NCBI RefSeq assembly: GCF_018139145.2
Contig: NW_026114279.1
Span: 1-64,000, forward strand
From: Gymnogyps californianus
Taxonomy: Eukaryota > Chordata > Aves > Accipitriformes > Cathartidae
Direction: 5' to 3'
Length of the DNA: 64,000 bases
Positions 19,483 through 32,864 of the stretch are shown piece by piece. The position numbers and the translations under genes are program-made. Numbering within the stretch: the first letter of the stretch is position 1; the number at the start of each line of letters is the position of its first letter. A model generated the notes under the pieces. It did not search any database and was not told where the DNA came from. It saw nothing but the letters and a program-made list of their open reading frames with translations.

Positions 19483-22400
19483 CCCAGTAAAGCATGATAC
19501 AGAGGACCACTGAGTTCATCATGTGTTACCCCCTCACTGGGCTGTGAAGCCCCTGAAGGCACTCAAGCACAATACTGCTCCCCATGGAGATTAAGTGGTT
19601 GAAGCACACAGATGCCTGTGCCCCCCAGACCCTTGGAGTCTGGCCCCTTGCCCATGCTTCTGATGTTTCTAGGTCTCTTCCACCATGGCTCTCTAATCCT
19701 GCTGAAACGGGAGGAGTACAGTTAACACACTCACTGCCTCCATCAGTTGGATTAGCAGTCTGTCTATCAATAACCCACAGGTGGATGAGCTTCATGGTAG
19801 CATGGTGCATCTCTGACATCTCCCACCCCAGAAATGTCCTTCCAACCCCAAAGTGGTTGGCTGCAGATCTGCAGTTATTTGGATCTTCAGTTTCTGGAGC
19901 AACATGTATAGGTGTGGGCTTCCTCAGGTGTGGGAGGTGGTGTTGGATGGGGGAAGCTCTTCACACAGTTCTTAGGAGTCTGCACCACGTAGGAGTTGTG
20001 GAGCTGCTGATGGTTGCCCTGTGTCTGCCAAATGATGCAATATTTCATCACTTTGCACCAACGCTCGCCCTCCAGAAATGCCACCGACAATGGCAATGTT
20101 TCAGTGGAAACATCTGTTTGGCTTTTATTCCTCTATCACCAGCACCCTCTGGTTTTGCAGGACAATGTGGATCCCAAAAAATTCTCTTCAAAGGACCTTT
20201 TTGGTGAGACTGTCCCATGATATGAGTACTTAAGCTGTAATTACAAGGATCTCCTCACTAGATCTGTGGTTCTTTCTTCCTGTTATTAACTCCCTGCACT
20301 GAGCAGCATGCTGCAGAAACATAGGTGTATGTGAGGGCAGGTGCAGTGCCTGCTGCCTGTATTGGTGGCACAGGAAAGCTTGCCATTTTCCTTTCCAGAC
20401 CAAAGTTATCACAGGTATCTTGTATGTATGGGTTTTTTTCCAGACAATTATTTTTCTTTCATGGGCTCAAATCAATTGCTTCTTTGACAATAAAATAAAA
20501 AATCAGTAAGATGCTTATTAAATCTATAGCTGGTAAGAAGCATTGTGAGGCTGACAGGCATTGCTGTTTTGGGGTCCTGCAATGTAGTCATTTACTCTGT
20601 GGCTGTAGCCACCTCATGATAATCTTTCCCAGTCAACAGTCAGAATATTCTCTCTGGAGGCCTACTTCAGTGCCTCAGAGATATAATAACTTCTTCCATT
20701 TCACGAGATATGAATTTCTCAGGAGCTGGTCTGAGACCCTGGAAGTCACTCTTCAGCCATGCCAGGAGCTAGAGGGCATCTCAAAGCTCAACGGTATTTA
20801 CTCAAAGTGTAAAGAGTGTTTTTTAGAGTTTGCCTTCTCTGATGTGAATATACAGCAAAACAAAAGCAAATCAGCCTCCCCTAAACAAGCCTCAAGAGCT
20901 TGCCAGACCATAAACCATGATCATACAAGTCTCTCCCTTTGGCAGAACAATATGAACAATATACCAGAACTGTTAATTTTATTTTTCATCGGTTCTGGAA
21001 AGCATTTGGGTGTCAGAGCAGTACACAGCAGGCTCAGATGCAATGCTGAGTCTATTTCAGCTCCCTAGAGAAATGAGGTGGGATTAGTTTTTATGTAAGC
21101 ATTCACATCACAGTTACTTGTTACTTGTTTTCACATATAAATGAACAATATACTCTTGGAGGAACTTACACAACCCAACTTGAACACCTATTTTAGTGCC
21201 TAAATTGGGGATGTAGACTTGGGCTCATTCCCTCCAATCTTTAATCATCTGGCTGAGGCAATAAGACTGGGAATATAAGCTCTTGGCTCCCTGCAGAGTC
21301 ACTAAAGGGGCTGAGGGGGAACCTGCAGAGGACAAGTTGGCCCAACTGAAAGCTGAATCATCCTCTCAGTTACCATCTCTCTCCACTCACCCCACACATA
21401 TCTGGGGGCAAACACATTTCTAACTTAGGCATCTTGGTCAAGTGGGCCTTGCATCATCCATATAGCTCTGTACAGCCAGTAGTGATGTATCCAGGGCATG
21501 CCTTTAAGTGCTTGTCCTCAGGCTTTGGGATCAACACCACGAATTTGTGCCTAAATCTTAACCATTACTGTGTATTAAATCTGCCAGATGCAAGTCAATA
21601 TATTCTCTCGCTAACAATCTCCTCCTGTTTTGTTGTTGACAAGCCTTCTTTATGGTCTCCTTAAACTAGCACAGGTTAAATATATACAAACTATTTTAAA
21701 ATAAGAAGCTTTAGGGAGAAGGAAATTCAAGCCTCTATAAATGTGGCAGAACATATATTCAACTCTGCTCCATGCAAGCAGTGAGCTAATTGCTGTGGGA
21801 GGCGCAGCACCGTAGCAGCTACTTGCCTTTCATATGAACAAAGTGCAAGGAGGGAAGGCTCCTGAGCAGGACCTCAGACAAGACACTCTCCGGTGTGCCA
21901 AGTCTCTGTCCTGAGCCCAAGTATTCCCAGGGGCTGCAGCACTGAACTTGAGATTTAAGAGAACTGCAGTATGAGGACTGAGGATGCTTAGGGCACTTTT
22001 TGAAATGGTAGAGCAACCAAAGGTTGTGGAAATGTCCCACAGGTTGATTCAGAGCATCCAGGTCAGGAGCTTCACACTCTTCTCTGAATTGTCAGGAAAG
22101 TCAAAGGGAGAAGCCTGACTTTAATCTGGGTGAATGTGCTTCCCAATATGTTCACATATCTCTGGAGTGCTCATTTCTCATACGAATCTTGATTTTTTTT
22201 CTATCTCATGTTCTGTGATCTGTAAAGGATGTAGGACATTCTGTCCTTGAATGTAGGGCCCCACTTCAGCTATTTCCTCCCCATGGACACGTATGGTATG
22301 ACATTTATGGATGCAAGCTTTTATGTGCATGCTTATGTGGATGGGAAGTCAGTGACTAGGCTGGAAGTGTGTCCCTACTCCGAGCCCATTTTCTGCCTAC

Positions 22401-25400
22401 ACCCCTTTTCCTTTTTGGCTCTCTCCTGATGATTTCACTCCGATATTATTTTTGGTTTTTAATGCCTTTTCTCCTCTTCCATCCACTCCTTTCCTTTCAT
22501 TCACCTCTGTTTCTTCTCTAAGCTCCCTGAACACCTTTTTTTCCCACACAGAGGTGGCAGCATAGGGGTTGCTTGTCTATTTTTATTTCCCTTTTGATTT
22601 TTTTTCCCTCTTTCCATTATGTGTTTTTCTTGTTTTAGTTCCCCTTTCTGAATCATTTTTCTGTTTTGGTCTTTGCAGAACCATTATCCTCTGAATCGTC
22701 TTTGCTCTTGACTATTCAACACCCTCTGGGCTGACTCAGCCCAGGCTGCGTGGGAACTGATTGGGACTGAATCAGCAGCTCAGTGCTCAGAAGGGAATTA
22801 ACAATCTATTTACTCTCAGATGATTCCTGTCTCTCCACCTCCATCTCCGGTGACCATTTTCCAAATAAAACTATTTATAATCCTCAGATATATGAACAGG
22901 CAGAGTGGTAGAGAGGGGCTGGAAAAGTTGCATTAAGGCAGTAGGTGGCTGAAACCATTAAAAGTTTCAAGAGGCAATAGCTAAAATTAGTCCAAGTGGA
23001 GAGAAGATTATTAGCTAGGTCTGTTTCCAGAAATCAAAATGTTCTAAAAAACAGCAAATATCTTTCACATTCAAGTGTTATTTTTATTCAACTCTAGTTA
23101 CAAAAATGGTCTTTCCTCATGCAGAAGTATCACAAAGCAGTAACAGCAACAAGTTCATATACAGGGTGGGAATTTTTATAGTATACAGAAACATTTTGTG
23201 ATAAGGTTTTGAAGTACAGTTTCTGAATACTTCATTTCCAGCACAAAGGCCCTTTTCAGATATGTGCTTGGAGCAGCCAAAGGATGAAAACCACAGAACA
23301 TGCAGAAGCTATACTTCAGCAAAGCCAGATTCTTCTACCTCTGCCTCTGGGGAAATGCTCTTGTTAATAGGATACTTCCTAATTCTTTTTCATAGTTTAA
23401 TATTATTGTACTGCCTGCTGTTCCCACTACATTGGATGCCTGAATATGTGGGAATATACTGTTTACTGTTGAGAGGGGGATAAAACAGGAGCTAGTCTAT
23501 AAACATCAAGGTCTTACGATGGCATAAAGGGGATATAAGCAATCAGAGGACTGATTCTGCAGGAGAGGGAACAGTTTCTGAATGGCTATTTCTCTAAAGG
23601 CTGCAGTCTGAATTTGACAGATGCACCTTTAGATGAAACTGAGGTCTTTCCCTTGTTTGTAATGCAATTGAAATGAACTTGTTCTCTTTTGTTCCCCTCA
23701 AAATGACTGTGATCAGTCCAAGTGGCTCAGAAGCAACGAGAAAAAGCAGAGCCTTGTCATTTCTCTGAGTTTTTAGGCTTAGAGAACAGGATGATCATCC
23801 ATGAAAAATGCTTCTTGAAAATTCAACGAGACTCTTGTGCTTCACTCTCTGTGCTTTGCCCCAGTTGAACACATGTCCATGGCTGGCCTGTAATTACAGT
23901 ACTGCCAAATGAAACAAATTGAAGGGAGAGTACAAAACATAATATCAAAACTGGAGTAGAAAGCATTTGCTTTGAGGAAGCATCCTTTGATTTGGGAGAT
24001 GGAGGGGCCAAACCCTTATTTAGGAGGAAATGCCTCAAAATATTCTCCCTTTGGGCATCTGGTAAACATTAAGTTTTTAACCAGTCCAAACTGAAATGGG
24101 CTTTGAATGTTCTAGAAGTAACCCTCCTTGTAAATACACTGTCACAGGCCTGCCACAGAAGAATGGCAAGAGATCAAAGACAGCATAAATTGCTAATAAC
24201 CCAATTACTTGAAATAAAAATGTACTACAAGAGAACTACTTGTTTGGCTTCCTCTTTCAAAATGATTCCCAGGTGATTATAAGGCAGCTTAAGAGAGCTG
24301 TGAATACAGAAGAAAAAGAAGACAAGATGTTTTGGGTTTTTGACAAATTTTGTGGTGCCCACCAAGGCAGGTAATATACTGACTTCAAGAAAAGTTTAGC
24401 AGAGAGTTGAAGGAATTACTGGTCCTTCAGTTATCACTTGTGCATCATTAGAGGGGAGGAAAGAGAAATATTAGTTTTTTGAAGCAGACAAATAATTTCT
24501 TACAAGTCAAACCCTACATTTAGGAGGCTAAGGTTTTAGTTAACAACAACCGAGCTTTACAGAGCCATCTCTGGAGAAGAACAATTCAGCTGTTTATAAG
24601 CATGCTGCCCTGCTAAGCAAATGTCTGGAGGGCTGGAAACAGAATATATTTTAGGGTCAAGAAAATAAGAGATCTTACTATTTGCCTTTTCTTCGTCACT
24701 ACTTTACTTGAGGAACAATCGCATTACAAACATCATTACAGAGAAATTGTCTAGCTCTTGCACAAATAGATTATTAATGAAAACGTACCCTAAGAAGGCA
24801 ATCTAAGGTTTCCAGCTGACAGTGTTTTTCAATGTCACATAATGTGAGCAGTACAAGGAGGGCTGTGATTTTGTTGCACACTGGTTACTGAGAAAAAAAT
24901 GAAAAGAAGGAACTCTGAATTAAAAAACAGAGCTGTTTTCTCTGCAGACATAACCACTAAGGGATGGACATTTCTATTCAACAGAATAATCAATTGCATT
25001 AGCCTTTCAGCTGTTCATGGTCCCAGTGCAGTGGGAGCAGGATACAGACTCATTCTAGGCTCCTTTATTCTGCCTGAACTTTTTTTTTTGAGGCCCATCT
25101 GTTTTGCATATCAAATTCATAAGAGAAAAATCTTTTCAGTTTTAGAATTTTAAATCACTTTATCTCCCTCTTTCCTTTTCTTAGTCTTCTTGTTAGCTCT
25201 AATTTTAAAGATATATTTGATCCTGAAAGTCAGAGAGTATGTTGAAGTGAGGAGTTATGATGTGGCCAGTTAGGGAGACCATATACACTTAGATTAGAGT
25301 TTAAGGATACACAGTCAGACCTGAGTCCTTTAGTGCTCATTCTGCTTTGGCTTGCTGCAGCCATAGCAGAGGCAGCATGATGGGGATGGTTCACAAAACC

Positions 25401-26396
25401 CCACACGGGTCTCCTGAGGCCCACTGTCTCAGATCCCAGTTGGAGGCAGGGACATGTGTGTAGCCATATGTGAAGCCAAGTAAGAAGCAGCAACTACCTG
25501 CATAACATTTTACTGGGGCTAAAGGTCCAGGCTAGGCAGTGCAAATACAAATCCCCCATCTCTTCCCAAGGGCTCAACTTCTGTCAGCACAGAGCCTGGC
25601 CTGACTAAAAAGTGCTTTTCTGGGGCCATTCAATGATGAGTGGGATAAGAGAAAAGTCAAACAGAGAAATAAATCTGAGCTCCACTGGTGGTGGCTGCTG
25701 CTGCCTAGAGTGGAAGAGGGGCACAAAAGAAAAAGAGGTTTAGACTGTGCAGAGGGGAAAGGACAGCATAATGGAGACTAAAATATCTTTTTATGCACCT
25801 GCAGCATTGGGGCATAAAAGAGTCAACTGCCAGATGTCATCCCAAGCCTAGGGAACACGTGCTATGCTCCACACCAAGATTCCCAGCCCTGTGGAATGGC
25901 AGAGTAATTGCAAGGTCACTCCTCTCATGCTATTTTTCAGTAAAGGAGTGAATTCATTTTCCCAAAGAGATGATCAGGACTGACTCAGACTGCCTGGTAT
26001 TTGAATGATATTGGGAAGCTGGCCTCTGTAGAAGCTAACAACTTTAGTCATTAGCATAGTGAAGGTATTTTTTGCTACTGTTCCTGGCGTGCATTCAGAA
26101 ACATTACCATACCACCAAAATACTTAAATAGTACAATTTGCTCAGAGTGGACTTTCAGATGACAGCAGCTGGAACCAAGCAAAAACTATTAGAGACTCAT
26201 TTAATAGGTACAATTCCTGGCCTCCAGTTCACTATCACTGTCCTCAGCTAAGTGACCCATCTGGATACTGACTTATTCCTCAGATCTTTCAGTCTGTGTC
26301 TAACAGAAAAGAGGGTGAGACTGCCGGGGTCTCCTCTGCATGATTTTCCTTCTGGAACTATCACACAGTGTCTTTTCTTGCATATCTGTCCTGGTT
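19483..26396. other. 6.9 kb with no recognised gene or repeat
   Basis: Unique-looking DNA. The longest frame (19584-20207, plus, 207 aa) is Trp/Cys-rich, resembles no family I know, and overlaps open frames on the other strand. I see no splice-bounded conserved exon. Confidence 0.45.
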
Positions 26397-27000
26397 TTGG
26401 CTGGGATGATAGAGTTAACTCTCTTCTTAGTAGCTGGTACAGTGCTGTGTTTTGGATTTAGTGTGAGAATAATGTTGATAACACTCTGATGTTTTAGTTG
26501 TTGCTAAGTAGCGCTTATCTTAAGCCAAGGACTTTTCAGTTTCCCATGCTCTGCCAGCAAGCAGGTGTGCAAGAAGCTGGGAGGGGACATAGCCAGGACA
26601 GCTGACCTGAACTAGCCAAAGGGATATTCCGTACCATGGAACGTCATGCTCAGTATATAAATGGGGGGGAGTTGGCCGGGAGGGGCGGATCGCTGCTCGG
26701 GCATCGGTCAGCGGGTGGTGAGCAATTGCATTGTGCATCACTGGTTTTTTTCCTTGAGTTTTTTTTCTTTTTTCCCCTCTTTTTTTGTTATATTCCTTTT
26801 CATTACAATTATTATTATTATTATATTTCATTATTATTATTGTTAGTATTATATTTTACTTTAGTTATTAAACTGTTCTTATCTCAACCCACGAGTTTTA
26901 CTTTTTTTTTTCGATTCTCCTCCCCATCCCACTGGGAGGGGGGAGGAGTGAGGGAGTGGCTGTGTGGTGCTTAGTTGCTGGCTGGGGTTAAATCACGACA
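26397..27000 (+). mobile_element. Solo LTR, type A
   Basis: 604 bp from TGTCCTGG to CACGACA, with a perfect 5-bp duplication ATATC (26392-26396 and 27001-27005). TATATAAA at 26654-26661, followed by an ATT tract and ATTAAA. Very close to the LTR at 8365-8970. Confidence 0.95.
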
Positions 27001-30000
27001 ATATCACATACTATATGCTTTTCAAGCACTGCTGTGCCCCACTCCAAGACTGCGGCACAGATAAAGGAAATAGGATATGGCTGGAACATCATCTTCTGGC
27101 TAATCCCAGCTGTTGGGTATTGATGGCACCTGGCCACAAGGCTTCTTTATTTTATGTGAAGGGTCAGGCTGGGCCAAGAATGGCAAAGTCACATAGGACC
27201 TGGAAAATTACCTTTCCCTCCCCCAATTCTATACAGAGCACCACTGTGAGAGCATAAATGGGGATGAACTGCCAGTGAGCTGATCTAGATTCCCCTTTTA
27301 ATACCACTGAGAGGATATTCTGCCTGTAATCTCATTCATTTCTGATGATAAACTTCTTTTTCCAAAATTGTATAGCTCCAGCTTATTTTCATACTAGTTC
27401 TTGATGTGGCATACCAGAAAGGAAAAAAATGTTGCCCTGTTTTCTTCAAAATAATTTTTTCTCACCCTCTACAGGAAAGCAAAAGCTAAATATAGCACAA
27501 TTGTCCTAATTGAAGGCCATATTTGTGCAAAATGAAATGAACTTCTCAACAGCCATCAGACAGAATACTGTTTTTGAAAACAATAACACCATAGGGTTGG
27601 GATCCTTCAAGTTCCTTCTCAGGTGAAGAGAAGCAGAGATACTCCAGTGGGAAAAGCAAGGATACACATAATCTTGTGTCCTGAAAACACTTTCTGTGCA
27701 GTTTAACAATTCTGTTCTTCTTGCCATATATTGCCCCCTTATGGACAACAGGTGACCAGAAACAGCAACAAAATGGATTCTCAAAAACCCCATTATTTAT
27801 AAATGATTTATTGGAAAATACGTGTTTCTTGTGTCAAAAATACCCAGATGGAAGAAGGATTACTGTAAGAAGTAGGAAGTGGAGGCCAGGAGAGTTGTTG
27901 TGAGCCCACCACTATTCCAGAACAACTTCAATGGCTTGGATGCTGGAACAGGAGCTTACGCAAGAGCCTAATGACACTAAGTCAGTGACACAAGGCTGTT
28001 GGAAGACAGAATCAGAGCCCAAAATGACCCTAACAATAGGAAGAGGGTGCAAATCCTGAAGAACAAGTACAAATACTCTGAACTTAGGCAAGAATAAACA
28101 GTTACACATGGATAGGGTGGGAACAATTTGTTTTGCAGCAGTATTTCAGGAATGGCTCTGTAGGTTTTACTGGATCATAAGCTGAACAGCATTGTGCTAT
28201 TGCACAAAAGGCAAACATTTTATGGGAATACATAAACATAAGTAAAACCTAAGGAAAAAAACTCTTCCTGACTCAGTACTAGATGGCCTCCGTTTCTTGT
28301 ATTAAGCGGTAGATGTCAGGAAGAAAAAAAAAAAAAAAAGAGCAGATCAGTCAGAGAGCATCCAGAGAAGGAAAAGTCTCTGTTCAGAGGTGTGGAAAAT
28401 ATAACTTCTGAGAAAATAGAATAAAAATTGGATTTAAGCAAAGAAAAGACTGAGCAGAGACACAATAATGTAAAAAAGTATCTGCAAACTGGAAGGAAAT
28501 AGATCTTTCTGCATGTCACTTGTAAGAAAAGTCACTGCTTATATCATAGCAAGGAACATTTACATTTGGCACAAGGAAAAAATCTGGAGCCACAAGGAAC
28601 ATCAAGTACCGGATTGCTTGTCGGAGAGGTTACAGAATTTAAAATCTTATTGGACAAGAGAACTGCCCAGAGCAAAGCGATGATGAATTCTGAACACCAA
28701 TCTTCAAGACTGTAGGCCTAAATGTAGCTCCGAAATGTTGCCACAGAGACCATGTAAGATGCTGGTTAAGACTGCCTTAATATTTATAGAAGGAACTCCA
28801 AGGCAACTTCTTAATATTTACAGAAAGGACCCTAAGAAGTGGCAGAGCAATGTAAATCACACATCAGAATGGACCTATTAAAGGATAATGAAAATGACAG
28901 AAAAACTGAGAGGTGTGAGATAAGTTAGCTAGGATGCTATCAGAGATTAGTGTCAGTTTTTAACATAGACAACATTTGAAACACAGCTGAGAAGCACATT
29001 TTTTTCCCTTTGTCTCCTCTCCATATACAGTGTCTTGTTTTCTTGGCAGGGAAGGATGCAGAAGGTTGTAATAAGAGGGAAAGAGAAAGAGTATATATTC
29101 TTTCTCCTCCAGAAGAGGTGCAAAGTATCAACTTGAGTCCAACTTCAGGCAGTATTGATAACACAGGACAAGTGTCTCTTTGCCAGTGTTACTGCAGCTG
29201 GAGTATACTCTGAATGGACTGTGTCAGACATCTGTGGACATGCCCATTACTCACTGGAAAATAACCGTTGCTCCCAGTCTGGATCAGCAATTGCTCCTTT
29301 CTTTCATCTGTCTCTCTGCAAGGCCAATTCTAGAGCTCTGGAAGAAGATCGGTAGATGCTGCACCTTACAAAGCAGACCTCCTGTGGTAATTTTACAGAT
29401 GAAGGGACAGATCCCCACCACACCAAGCAAGTACTGAGCCTCAACTGGCCCCAGCTCCCCACTAGGTGTATAGCCAGTGTTTCTCAAGGCTGAACTGAGG
29501 AACTGAATAAACCTCATTGAAGTGTAGAAAAGATCTCTGATCTGATTGTACGAAAGACAGATTTACAGAACAGCCTGGGTTCTGACAGCAGGACTCCTGT
29601 TGCAGGCCTATAAGCAATATCCTTACTGAGGAAAGAAGTGAGCCTTTCTCATGTCCCCAGAGCATTGGGGAACTCTGCAAGGCAGTGACTGGCTCTGAGC
29701 TGCGCTTGGTTCAGATAGTGGCACAGATCATGGTGTGAGGAATAAAGCCATCAGTATCTTCCTGGACACGAACGTGCTGAGAGCCACCCACTTCACAGTT
29801 ACAGTTCTCCTCCTCCTTCCTAGATGGCAGTCACAGCAACCAACTCCCAAGCTGCAAAGGATTTGCTTTCCCCTGAAGAAGCTCTTGGTTGCTAAGCAGT
29901 AACTATGTGGGCATTAAACCTCCACAAAATCTTGGGGATCTACCTCACCAGCATGTCATGGTGAAGCTCAAACATCCCACTGAGATGTGATTACATGCAA

Positions 30001-30059
30001 AGGTTCCATTATAAAGTGCTAATTTTACTGCAGCAGCTTAAAAATACCTTTTTTTTAAA
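27001..30059. other. No feature recognised
   Basis: Unique-looking AT-rich DNA with a poly(A) run at about 28324-28340. No exon with good splice signals and protein similarity was noticed. Confidence 0.45.
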
Positions 30060-31052
30060 GGGGTTAGAGAGGAGACTTTTGTTGAGAGCTTGGGCAGGTG
30101 AATTCAGCATGGTGATCAATGGTATGAAGGCTAGTTGGAGGCCAGTAACTAGCGGTGTGCCCCAGGGATCAATACTGGGTCCAATATTGTTCAACATCTC
30201 CATTAATGAGTTGGATGATGGGGCAGAGTGTACCCTCAGCAAGTTTGCTGATGACACAAAACTGAGAGGAGTGGCTGATATGCCAGAGGTTGTGCTGCCA
30301 TCCAGGGGGACCTTGACAGGCTGGAGGAACAGACTGAAAGGAACACAAGCTCATGCACCAGTATATACTGTGGGCTGACCAACTGGAAAGCAGCTTTGCA
30401 GAGAAGGACCTGGGGGTCTTGGTGGACACCAAATGGAAGATGAGCCAGCAATGTGCCTTGGTGGCCAAGGCGGCCAACAGTCTCCTGGGTTGCATTAGGA
30501 GGAGTGTTGCCAGCAGGTCAAGGAAGGTGATCCTTGCCCTCTCCTCAGCACTGCTGAGGCCACACCTGTGTCCTGTGTCCAGTTCTGGGATGTCCAGTAC
30601 AAGAGAGACATGGCCATACTAGAGAGAGTCCAGCAAAAAGGGCCACGACAGTGATGAAGGAACTAGAGTACCTCCTATAGGTGGAAAGGCTGAGAGAGCT
30701 GGGGCTGCTCAGCCTGGAGAAGACAAGGCTCAGGCAGGATCTCATCACAGTGTACAAATGTCTGGAGGGAGAGTGTAAAGAAGACAGAGCCAGGCTCTTT
30801 CTAATGGTGCCCAGTGACAAGAGGCAATGAGCACAAACGGAAACACAGGAGATTCCTCCTGAACATCAGGAAACACTTTTACTGTGAGAGTGACGGAGCA
30901 CTGGCACAGGTTGCCCAGAGAGCTGGTAGAGTCTCCATCCGTGGAGATCTTCAAAAGCCATCTGGACATAGTCCTGGGCAACCTGCTGTATGTGGCCCTG
31001 CTTGAGCAGGGGGGTTGGACAAGATGACCTCTAGAGGTCCCTTCCAAATTCT
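30060..31052 (+). mobile_element. CR1 LINE, 5'-truncated, broken reverse transcriptase
   Basis: About 1 kb of CR1. The frame 29995-30378 includes [10 protein letters not shown] and [10 protein letters not shown], the motif B and FADD active-site regions of LINE reverse transcriptases. Downstream, the non-frame CR1 tail (CTGCTCAGCCTGGAG, TTTACTGTGAGAGTGACGGAG, CCTCTAGAGGTCCC) is recognisable on the same strand. The 3' terminal 8-bp repeat is lost or reduced to one ATTCTG. CR1 is the main LINE of birds. Confidence 0.9.
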
Positions 31053-31922
31053 GGGGCTTTCCCACCGCAGACAAGGGGCAAATCCTTCTCCTCCGACAGC
31101 CCTTGGAGGAGCCAAGTCAGGGCACTCCGTTTGCTTCAAGGAGGTCACCAGGGTTCCCTGTCTGCATTATTGGGCTCTCCATTGCCAGGCCCTTGTGCCC
31201 AGGGGCACCAGCCTCTCACCATGGGACCTGACGAGCCTGAGGTTAACCCACCTTGACAAGGTCAATGTCCTGCGAAGTAGGCTTTTTCCCCCCTTTGGGG
31301 CATTTGCCATCCTCACTGAGTGGTGGTTGGGGGCAGCCCCAGAGACCCCTGTGATGTCACCAGGGAGCACCTGTGACAGCCCCAACCTCACTGCTCTTCA
31401 GCAGCCGCATGCTCTGTCCCAGCACATTTGGTCCAGGGCTCCTACGAGTGCACATGCACGGTGTGCAAGCTCCATCAGGACTGTGGCCCTCCACTTGGAG
31501 TGCTGTCTTTGTGCAGAGACTTGGCAGGCGGGGATGCTGAGAGTCCTGCATGGCGGCTGTCCTGGGGCCGTGGGCACCACTGAAGACTCCCAGCCAGTTC
31601 CTTCGCCTTCCTTGATTGTCTCCCTCAGGTACCCTGTGCTAGCTCAAGTTGTGCTGGTTGTCTGGGGAGGAGCATGGGGTGTGGGAGGTCTTGGACTGAA
31701 GTTCAGCATCCCTGGGGGGAGGCAAGGGGGGCAGGCAGGTGTGGAGGGCAGCCCTTGGGGCTGGCTGGACCATGAGGCTGCTTCTGCTGCCACTTTTCAG
31801 CCTACAAGGAGACCCTTCAGGAGGCCCTTACCTCCCCTCTCCCACTGCTTTCTCGGGCTTTCTTTGCTTTTCTGTTCCTGGCACCAGAAAAGCTCAGGCA
31901 CTTTGAACATTTCTCTTGGCAG
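31053..31922. other. GC-rich stretch upstream of RING pseudogene
   Basis: G-rich plus strand with several G runs (about 31665-31770). A 323-residue frame (31015-31986) begins in the CR1 tail and resembles nothing, so I do not call it. TTTCTCTTGGCAG at 31910-31922 looks like a splice acceptor, suggesting this stretch may be an intron or 5' flank of the RING copy. Confidence 0.4.
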
Positions 31923-32311
31923 GACATGGTGTCGGACGCTGGGGAGGCTCTGGAGCAGAGCAGCTCTGCCGCGACAGCCAGCATGAGCCAGCTGCAGCAG
32001 GCAGGGAGGTGGGAGGCAGCAGCAGACGGCCCATGCCCCATCTGCCTGGGCGACATCAACGTGGCGACATCAATGCCTGCTGCCGCCACTTCTGCTTTGG
32101 CCGCATACAGCAGTGGGCCGCCACAAGAGCTGCATGCTTGCTCTGCAGGCAGCCTTTCAACTGTGGCCTGCACACGGTGAGGGCGGATAACGACTACCAG
32201 GAGTACGTGGGTCAGCTCATCTGCCCACCGGCAGAGGACCATAGCCAGGGAGAGCATGCGCAGCAGATCCCCACAGTGGCGCTACAACCTGCGCCGAAGG
32301 CCCACCAATGA
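31923..32311 (+). pseudogene. Topors-like RING-finger E3 ligase, broken copy
   Basis: Starts with an acceptor-like site and GAC-ATG at 31926. The first frame gives CPICLGDIN, the first Cys pair of a C3HC4 RING finger. The rest of the RING continues in another frame (CCRHFCFGRIQQW, then CLLCRQPF, then HTVRADNDYQEYV). That order and the DYQEYV tail match the Topors-like RING proteins found in many copies in birds. The frame break is a 14-bp tandem duplication (32050-32077, GCGACATCAA repeated). In addition the Cys before IQQW is Arg and one residue is missing after the His, so zinc binding would fail. A poly(A) signal follows at 32503. Confidence 0.72.
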
Positions 32312-32852
32312 CTAGCCTGCAGGTGGGAGAAGGGGGTCTGTGGGGAGGGACCGAGGGGCACGGGGTGATGTAGCTCCAGGGCCCTCCAATGCCACCTCCT
32401 GGCAGGCTGCAGGGGAGCGCCCGGCCAGCCCTGCAGATGGACCCGTCCTCCACTACAACCTGCTGGTGCTGCAAGCTTGGCTTGTTAGCTTCATAGACAT
32501 CGAATAAAGATCCAGAAGCTTTTCAGGGCATGTTTCTTTCAAACCCAAAGCACAAGCCACTGCAGGGAATGCTTTCCAGCCTCCTCACCTCCCCCTTCTA
32601 AGCACCAGGGCAGGGCTGTCCAAGCCCCTTGAGCATCTGCTGGGCCACCTGTCCTGAAGACCTGCGAAGCCAGGTGCCATGGACAGAGGCCATGCTGACA
32701 GCCCTGTCCCTGTTGGGTCCTCCTGCCAGCGCCTCCACACCCAAATGGCCCCTGTCATCCTCCAGTCACAGCCCTGAGCCTTTCTCTGACACTTCTCTAC
32801 AACAGCAGCCCAACTCCTCCAGCCCCAAGCCCCGTGGCCATGGCTGGGAGGC
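32312..32852 (+). other. 3' flank of RING pseudogene; AATAAA at 32503-32508
   Basis: No coding frame of note. AATAAA about 190 bp after the last RING-frame stop could be the poly(A) signal of the original transcript. Confidence 0.4.
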
Positions 32853-32864
32853 AGGAAACACTTT

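Noticed and set aside
31015..31986. 323-codon plus-strand frame
   Set aside because: Starts within a CR1 tail, is GC-rich low complexity, has no recognisable domain and overlaps the RING copy in another frame.
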